This document shows, one piece after another, positions 59,801 through 64,000 of a stretch of DNA of 64,000 bases. The translations under genes were made by a program, and so were the position numbers. The stretch is from positions 1,674,001 to 1,738,000 of the forward strand of contig JAFFJZ010000046.1 of NCBI GenBank assembly GCA_018340375.1. The letters are read 5' to 3'. How positions within the stretch are numbered: position 1 is the first letter of the stretch; each line of letters begins with the position of its first letter. The notes beneath the pieces are model-generated. The model saw nothing but the letters and a program-made list of their open reading frames with translations. It did no database searches and was not told where the DNA came from. The stretch comes from Gonatopus flavifemur. Lineage: Eukaryota; Arthropoda; Insecta; Hymenoptera; Dryinidae.

Positions 59801-60518
59801 AGCACAAATATCGGGCCTATCAGATGCTTGTTGACCAGGAAGAAGATTTTCTTGGATTTCACGCCAATGAGCATGACACGTCATAGTGATAAAAAGATCA
59901 GGTTTTCTGTATTCACGTACAATTGCCATCGCGTCCTGGTAATGTTGTATCATGTTCCGTGGAGAACCTACATACGTTGCTGGTAATATAACTACTTTTC
60001 CTGAATCGGCATCATTAACATTACCAGCACTTTCCAAATAATCTTTCAACCCAGCATAACCATCAAGACGTAAGCTTTTTGGTTTTGCGATGAGAAATTC
60101 ATTCTATCCCTTCGGATTTCGACATAGGAATCAACAACCCATTGCTGGAATAATCTGCGACCCATCAGAATTACATTGAAATAATCACGCACAGCTATCC
60201 ATGACTACAACAATCGTTGAATGAACTCTTCATATTTGACACTTGTTCAGCCGCGAAATGTTTAGCATTGCAATATTCGCACAGAATATTCATTTATCCA
60301 AGGTAATGTTCACGATTTTTGAGATACGTGTCATGGTTGGGAGTATGAGTTGGAGAGCTTTCTGATGCATTATGAGTGTCTTCAACTTGACTGGGATTAA
60401 AAGTACGCAAAACGCGATTACGCGAATAACGACGTTGATTTTCAGCATGTCTTTCTCGCTTAAGCCTTTGGAATTCTTCTTCTTCTTCAATTGTACGCTC
60501 ACGTTTTCTGCGGGGCAT
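56855..60518 (-). pseudogene. Helitron Rep-helicase gene, decayed
   Basis: The minus strand starts with an ATG at 60518 (MPRRKRERTIEEEEEFQRLK). It passes a Cys pair (CEYCNAKHF, about 60270) and a large internal deletion near 60190. The Rep domain follows (60050-59000) with GLPHVHLLV (HUH-type motif) and YLYKYIYKG (tyrosine motif), then a linker (58861-58364) and a PIF1-like helicase. The helicase has GPGESGKT as Walker A, DEAPMAPRYS as motif II, LEGDFRQLLPI and AMTIN...SRGQTFERIGVDL with YVALSRVR near its end. Damage includes stops at about 60293, 58929, 58890, 58364, 58020 and 57023, a one-base loss near 60108 and a MITE at 57842-57960. Most lesions are nonsense codons with the frame otherwise kept. 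The internal deletion removes much of the N-terminal region. Confidence 0.88.
57842..57962. mobile_element. MITE in the helicase with 9-10-bp target duplication
   Basis: The element has inverted ends GATGGGGGCCGAATCAACGG and CGTTGATTTGGCTCCCACC. It is flanked by CATTGTTTGG on both sides (57833-57842 and 57964-57973). On the minus strand the host reads IIDQTM before and QTMRDVMK after, so the duplication is seen at protein level. A 9-10-base duplication points to a MULE-like or hAT-like mechanism rather than to a TA element. Confidence 0.75.
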
Positions 60519-60524
60519 ATTATA

Positions 60525-61793
60525 CGAGGGTGGATTGATAAGTTCCCGGCCTGACCAAGAGATGGCGTTCTATAGTACCATCCTTAGATAGCTTGTAGCT
60601 ATAGTTTCAGTCCGATCGCCATGTTAGTTTAGTTTTGAGAGCACGCTGACCAAGACGCCTCTGTGTTTTTCGTAAGAATGGAAAAGCTGAAAAATCGTGC
60701 CGTCATCAAATACTTTTATTTGAAGGGGTTAACGCCGGAGGAAATTAAAGAAGAGATGGACTCAACACTGGGGACATCCTCCCCATCATATTCAACCGTT
60801 AAGCAGTGGGTTTCCGAGTTTAAAAAGGGTCGTGTGAGCACCTCTGATGACCCTCGCTCAGGACGCCCCATTGAGGTCACAACTCCAGATATGATCGAAA
60901 AAATCCATCAAATAGTGCTGAAACATCGCAGATTAAAAGTTCGTGAGATAGCTGAGACCTGTAAGATGTCATATGAACGTGTACAAAATATTTTGCACCA
61001 ACATTTGTATATGGAAAAGCTCTGTGCAAGATGGGTGCCGCGTTTGCTAACAGTCGACCAAAAATTGATTCGAAAGAACATTTCTACCGCCAATTTGGCG
61101 TTGTATAAGCGTAATCCAAGCGAATTTTTGCGTCGATCCGTAACCGTTGACGAAACTTGGGTCCACCACTACACTCCTGAAACCAAAGAACAGTCTAAAC
61201 AGTGGATTGGATCAGGGGAACCAACTCCAAAGAAGGCAAAAACAATTTTTTCGGCGAACAAGGTTATGGCTACTGTTTTTTGGGATGCAAGAGGTGTTAT
61301 ATACATTGATTACCTTGAAAAGGGTAAAACTATCACTGGTCAATACTACGCAGACTTATTGCAACGTTTGAGCCACGAATTGAAAATTAAACGACCTCAT
61401 CTGGCGAAGAAAAAAATCTTGTTCCATCACGATAACGCACCAGCGCACACGTCAATCGTTGCGATGGCTAAAATCAACGATCTGAAGTTTGAATTAATGC
61501 CGCACCCTCCCTACTCTCCAGACCTAGCCCCGAGTGATTATTATCTGTTTCCTAACCTCAAAAAATGGCTTGGCGGTAAGAGAATTGCGGACAATGAAGA
61601 AGTAATCGAAGCTGTCAATGGGTATTTTGAGGAGCTTGACGAATCAGTCTATAGAGATGGCATTACTAGACTAGAACACCGCCATGAGAAATGTATCAGC
61701 CTTGGAGGAGATTATGTTGAGAAATAAAAAAAAAAAAATTCCTCAAAACGTTGTTTTTCTTGGTCAGGCCGGAAACTTATCAATCCACCCTCG
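60525..61793 (+). mobile_element. complete mariner element
   Basis: The 1269-base element has inverted ends CGAGGGTGGATTGATAAGTT and AACTTATCAATCCACCCTCG, flanked by TA at 60523-60524 and 61794-61795. It inserted about five bases upstream of the Helitron gene's ATG and is in the opposite orientation. It has the size and layout of an autonomous mariner. Confidence 0.95.
60678..61727 (+). CDS. mariner transposase, intact (349 aa)
   Basis: This cut-and-paste transposase binds the roughly 30-base ends of the surrounding element and inserts at TA. The start is the ATG at 60678 (MEKLKNRAVIKYFYLKGLTP). Two HTH regions follow (VKQWVSEFKKGRVSTSDDPR; KVREIAETCKMSYERVQNIL), then the WVPRLLT linker motif. 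The catalytic domain has VTVDETWVHHYTPETK (first Asp), FHHDNAPAHTS (second Asp) and YSPDLAPSDYYLF (third Asp, spacing 34), the DD34D pattern. It is the usual length (about 345-350 aa) with no lesion. It looks closest to irritans-type mariners by memory, which is not verified. An A-rich run follows the stop. Confidence 0.95.
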   Translation: MEKLKNRAVIKYFYLKGLTPEEIKEEMDSTLGTSSPSYSTVKQWVSEFKKGRVSTSDDPRSGRPIEVTTPDMIEKIHQIVLKHRRLKVREIAETCKMSYERVQNILHQHLYMEKLCARWVPRLLTVDQKLIRKNISTANLALYKRNPSEFLRRSVTVDETWVHHYTPETKEQSKQWIGSGEPTPKKAKTIFSANKVMATVFWDARGVIYIDYLEKGKTITGQYYADLLQRLSHELKIKRPHLAKKKILFHHDNAPAHTSIVAMAKINDLKFELMPHPPYSPDLAPSDYYLFPNLKKWLGGKRIADNEEVIEAVNGYFEELDESVYRDGITRLEHRHEKCISLGGDYVEK

Positions 61794-61795
61794 TA

Positions 61796-62780
61796 CAATT
61801 CAAGATCGAAGCGAATATTCCAAACTATGAGAGCCTGGAAGGATTGCAATAACTACCAATATTATAATTCAAAAAATTCAATTTTCATCAATTGAAATCA
61901 TCATCATGATCATCATCATCATCATCATGATCATCATCACTTTCTCCGGAAGGGAATTCTTGAGATGTTACATCTCCAAGTCAGATAAATCAAACCCCTC
62001 CTCAACTACTTTGATAATTAGTGTATTGATTACCTGCTATACTGCCTGTAATTTTTCAAAAAAAACGATGCGTTTGCCTGGAAAATTTTTCGCCAACGAT
62101 GGAATGCTCACGACTATTCGGTTGAAACAAGGTAAATCCTAATCTACAGGCTCTGTTATAGAAAAAGAGAGGAGTATGTATATATTCCTGTATTGTTCAT
62201 ATTACCCGTCAACGAAATCGTTGGAGTTTGAATTATTTATGGAGACAAATTCAGAGTCTGACAGGGAAATCAAATCAGGAACTGGTGAGGTTCAAAGATT
62301 GATTTCTTCAAATGAAATATACAAATTAGACGAATTATATTACGAAAATCAAAGAGTGGAACAATTTAGTATTTGTGTATTCGTTGATAACCTTTTTTGT
62401 AAAGTACTTTTGTATTCGACGATCATTTTCATAAACGGTTCGAACTTCAACATCATCAACATGCAAGTGCACGGAATCTCCGGGGTAACTTCCATCCTAG
62501 ATATATTTATGATGCAAATGGCAAGAAGTTTCTATATGAAATTTCGATGCACGAATTTTTCGAATCACTTCTCTGAATTTGCACCTTGAACTGAGGAGAG
62601 AAATTTATGGAATGGTATCTAGCGGCCAGTTTGCTAGCGGCCACTTTCGAAATTTTCGACACAGACTGTACCGCATATTGGGAAACAGGAAAGAGTGTTT
62701 CTGACTGAAACGAGGTTGATAAGATTGTTGTTGCATATTCGAATGATCGTTTGGGAACCCATGAAGAGTTTTATGTAGCG
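61796..62780. other. spacer with ATC microsatellite and an unassigned frame
   Basis: An ATC/ATG triplet repeat lies at 61882-61930. An open frame of 137 codons at 62176-62589 (plus) contains a hydrophobic stretch (CKVLLYSTIIFINGSNFNII) but no domain I recognise, and I would not call it a gene. The satellite begins to be recognisable after about 62780. Confidence 0.4.
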
Positions 62781-64000
62781 CAAGACCCATGAAAATGTTT
62801 ATTTGAAGAAAAAGTGGAATAGGAACCATCAAATATGAAGGCCAATGTCTCATCATGACAACATGCGTTTTCTTTCTAATCGATGCCAAACGACGGAGAG
62901 AACACCGGAGAAGGAATGGGGTCTGAGAGGAATCGCGGTTTGTAACATTGTTTATTTGACAATTTACGGTGGGAAACAGCAGAATCTTGGATGAAACTGT
63001 TATCTCTCCACTCGGCAACATTCGTTTCCCACCCAAGTGATTCCGAACGACGTAGAGAACACCGGAGAAGACGCAGGAATGAATTCTTCAAGGAATCGCG
63101 GTTTATAACATTGTTTATTCAACGATTCACGGTGGGAAACAGCAGAATCTTGGATAAAACTGTTATATCTCCACTGGACAACGGTCGTTCTCCTTCCAAT
63201 TGATTCCAAATGACGGAGAGAACACCGGAGAAGATGAAGGAATGAATTCTGTAAGGGATCGCGGTTCATAACATTGTTTATTCAACGATTCACGGTGGAA
63301 AACAGCAGAATCTTGGATGTAAACTGTTACACCTCCACTCGGCAACATTCATTCTTTTCCCAAGTGATCCCAAACGACGAAGAAGACACCGCAGAAGACG
63401 CAGGAATGGATTCTGAGAGGGATCGCGGTTTGTAACATTGTTTATTGACCAATTTACGGAGGGAAACAGCAGAATCTTGGATAAAACTGTTATATTTCCA
63501 TTCGACAACATTCGTTTTCCGTCTAATTGATTCCAAACGACGGAGAGAACACTGGAGAAGACGAAGGAATGAATTGCATGAGGGATCGCGGTTTGTAACA
63601 TTGTTTATTTAACAATTTACAATAAGAAACAGCAGAATCTTGAATAAAACTGTTATATATCCACTCAGCAACGGTTGTTCTTCTTCCAATTGATTCCAAA
63701 CGACGAAGAGAACACCGGAGGAGATGAAGGAATGAATTCTGTGAGGGATCGCGGTTTATGACATTGTTTATCTAACAATTCACGGTGGGAAACAGCAGAA
63801 TCTTGGATGTAAACTGCCAAACCTCCACTCAGCAACATTCGTTGTTCTCTCAAGTAATGCCAAACGACGAAGAGGACACCGAAGAAGTCGCAGGAATGGA
63901 TTCTGAAGAGGGATCGCGGTTTATAACATTGTTTATTTGACAATTTACGGTGGGAAACGGCAGAATCTTGGATGAAACTGTTATATCCCCATTCGGCAAC
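62780..64000. repeat. 163-bp satellite with three-unit (490-bp) higher-order period
   Basis: The word CGCGGTT (or CGCGGTTT/C variants) recurs at 62934, 63097, 63260, 63424, 63587, 63750 and 63915, spacings 163-165. Each unit contains TAACATTGTTTAT, AACAGCAGAATCTTGGAT and AACACCGGAGAAG-like blocks. Units three apart resemble each other most. Those at 63260 and 63750 share GGATGTAAACTG and CGCAGGAATGGATTCTGA; those at 63097 and 63587 share TTCCAATTGATTCCAAA and GATGAAGGAATGAATTCTGT. The array continues past base 64000. Confidence 0.9.

Noticed and set aside
62605..63943. Overlapping minus-strand frames with similar peptides (QDSAVSHRE-type)
   Set aside because: The 163-base unit is not a multiple of three, so the similar peptides fall in different frames. 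This is satellite DNA, not a repeat protein.
62780..64000. CRISPR-like regular spacing
   Set aside because: The whole unit repeats, there are no unique spacers, and the context is eukaryotic.

Overview
This window looks like eukaryotic, most probably insect, nuclear DNA. It is AT-rich, has spliced coding sequence with GT-AG junctions, and is crowded with animal transposon families: mariner, Tc1-like, pogo-like, Helitron, BEL/Pao, an RTE-like non-LTR element and many MITEs. A hymenopteran is my low-confidence guess, from the kind of uncharacterised proteins present. No bacterial-style operon, rRNA, tRNA or CRISPR array was seen.

Layout. 1-1600: broken copy (A) of a DDE-like transposon protein, minus strand. 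1601-8000: mostly non-coding, with small foldback elements, a GC-rich patch near 3.7-4.0 kb and a second truncated copy (B) of the same family plus a tandem repeat (5.44-6.96 kb). 8007-9856: a 1.85-kb palindromic element. 10590-15829: the only good candidate for a host gene, seven minus-strand exons whose reading phases agree across all six introns; I do not recognise the product. 15.8-23.2 kb: AT-rich DNA with hairpin MITEs, a fragment of another transposon-derived protein (18.2-18.8 kb) and a foldback made of palindromic GTAGACCGCATAC-type motifs. 23.2-29.1 kb: copies C (minus) and D (plus) of the DDE-like family; D is interrupted by a 1.8-kb palindrome and a short MITE.

29.15-44.05 kb is a pile-up of TA-flanked elements with long terminal inverted repeats: a decayed Tc1-like element holding BEL/Pao and non-LTR relics (29.15-35.63), a Tc1-like element with a lost catalytic Asp (35.64-38.05), one with an intact 375-aa transposase (38.88-41.91), and two non-autonomous foldbacks (41.92-42.87, 42.88-44.05). 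45.5-46.9 kb: a related but divergent DDE-like pseudogene (E). 47.46-52.23 kb: a 4.8-kb palindrome carrying two inverted pogo-like pseudogenes. 53.46-56.58 kb: a 3.1-kb palindrome with a 0.9-kb microsatellite in one arm. 56.85-60.52 kb: a decayed Helitron Rep-helicase gene. 60.52-61.79 kb: a complete mariner with an intact 349-aa transposase. 62.8-64.0 kb: a 163-bp satellite with a three-unit (490-bp) higher-order period, running off the end.

The genes do not form a pathway. The unifying theme is inverted duplication: at least ten long palindromic structures occur in 64 kb, several at TA targets with CAGGGTG termini. Only two transposases (38.9-41.9 and 60.5-61.8 kb) look intact; they could in principle mobilise related non-autonomous elements, but I cannot test that from sequence alone.
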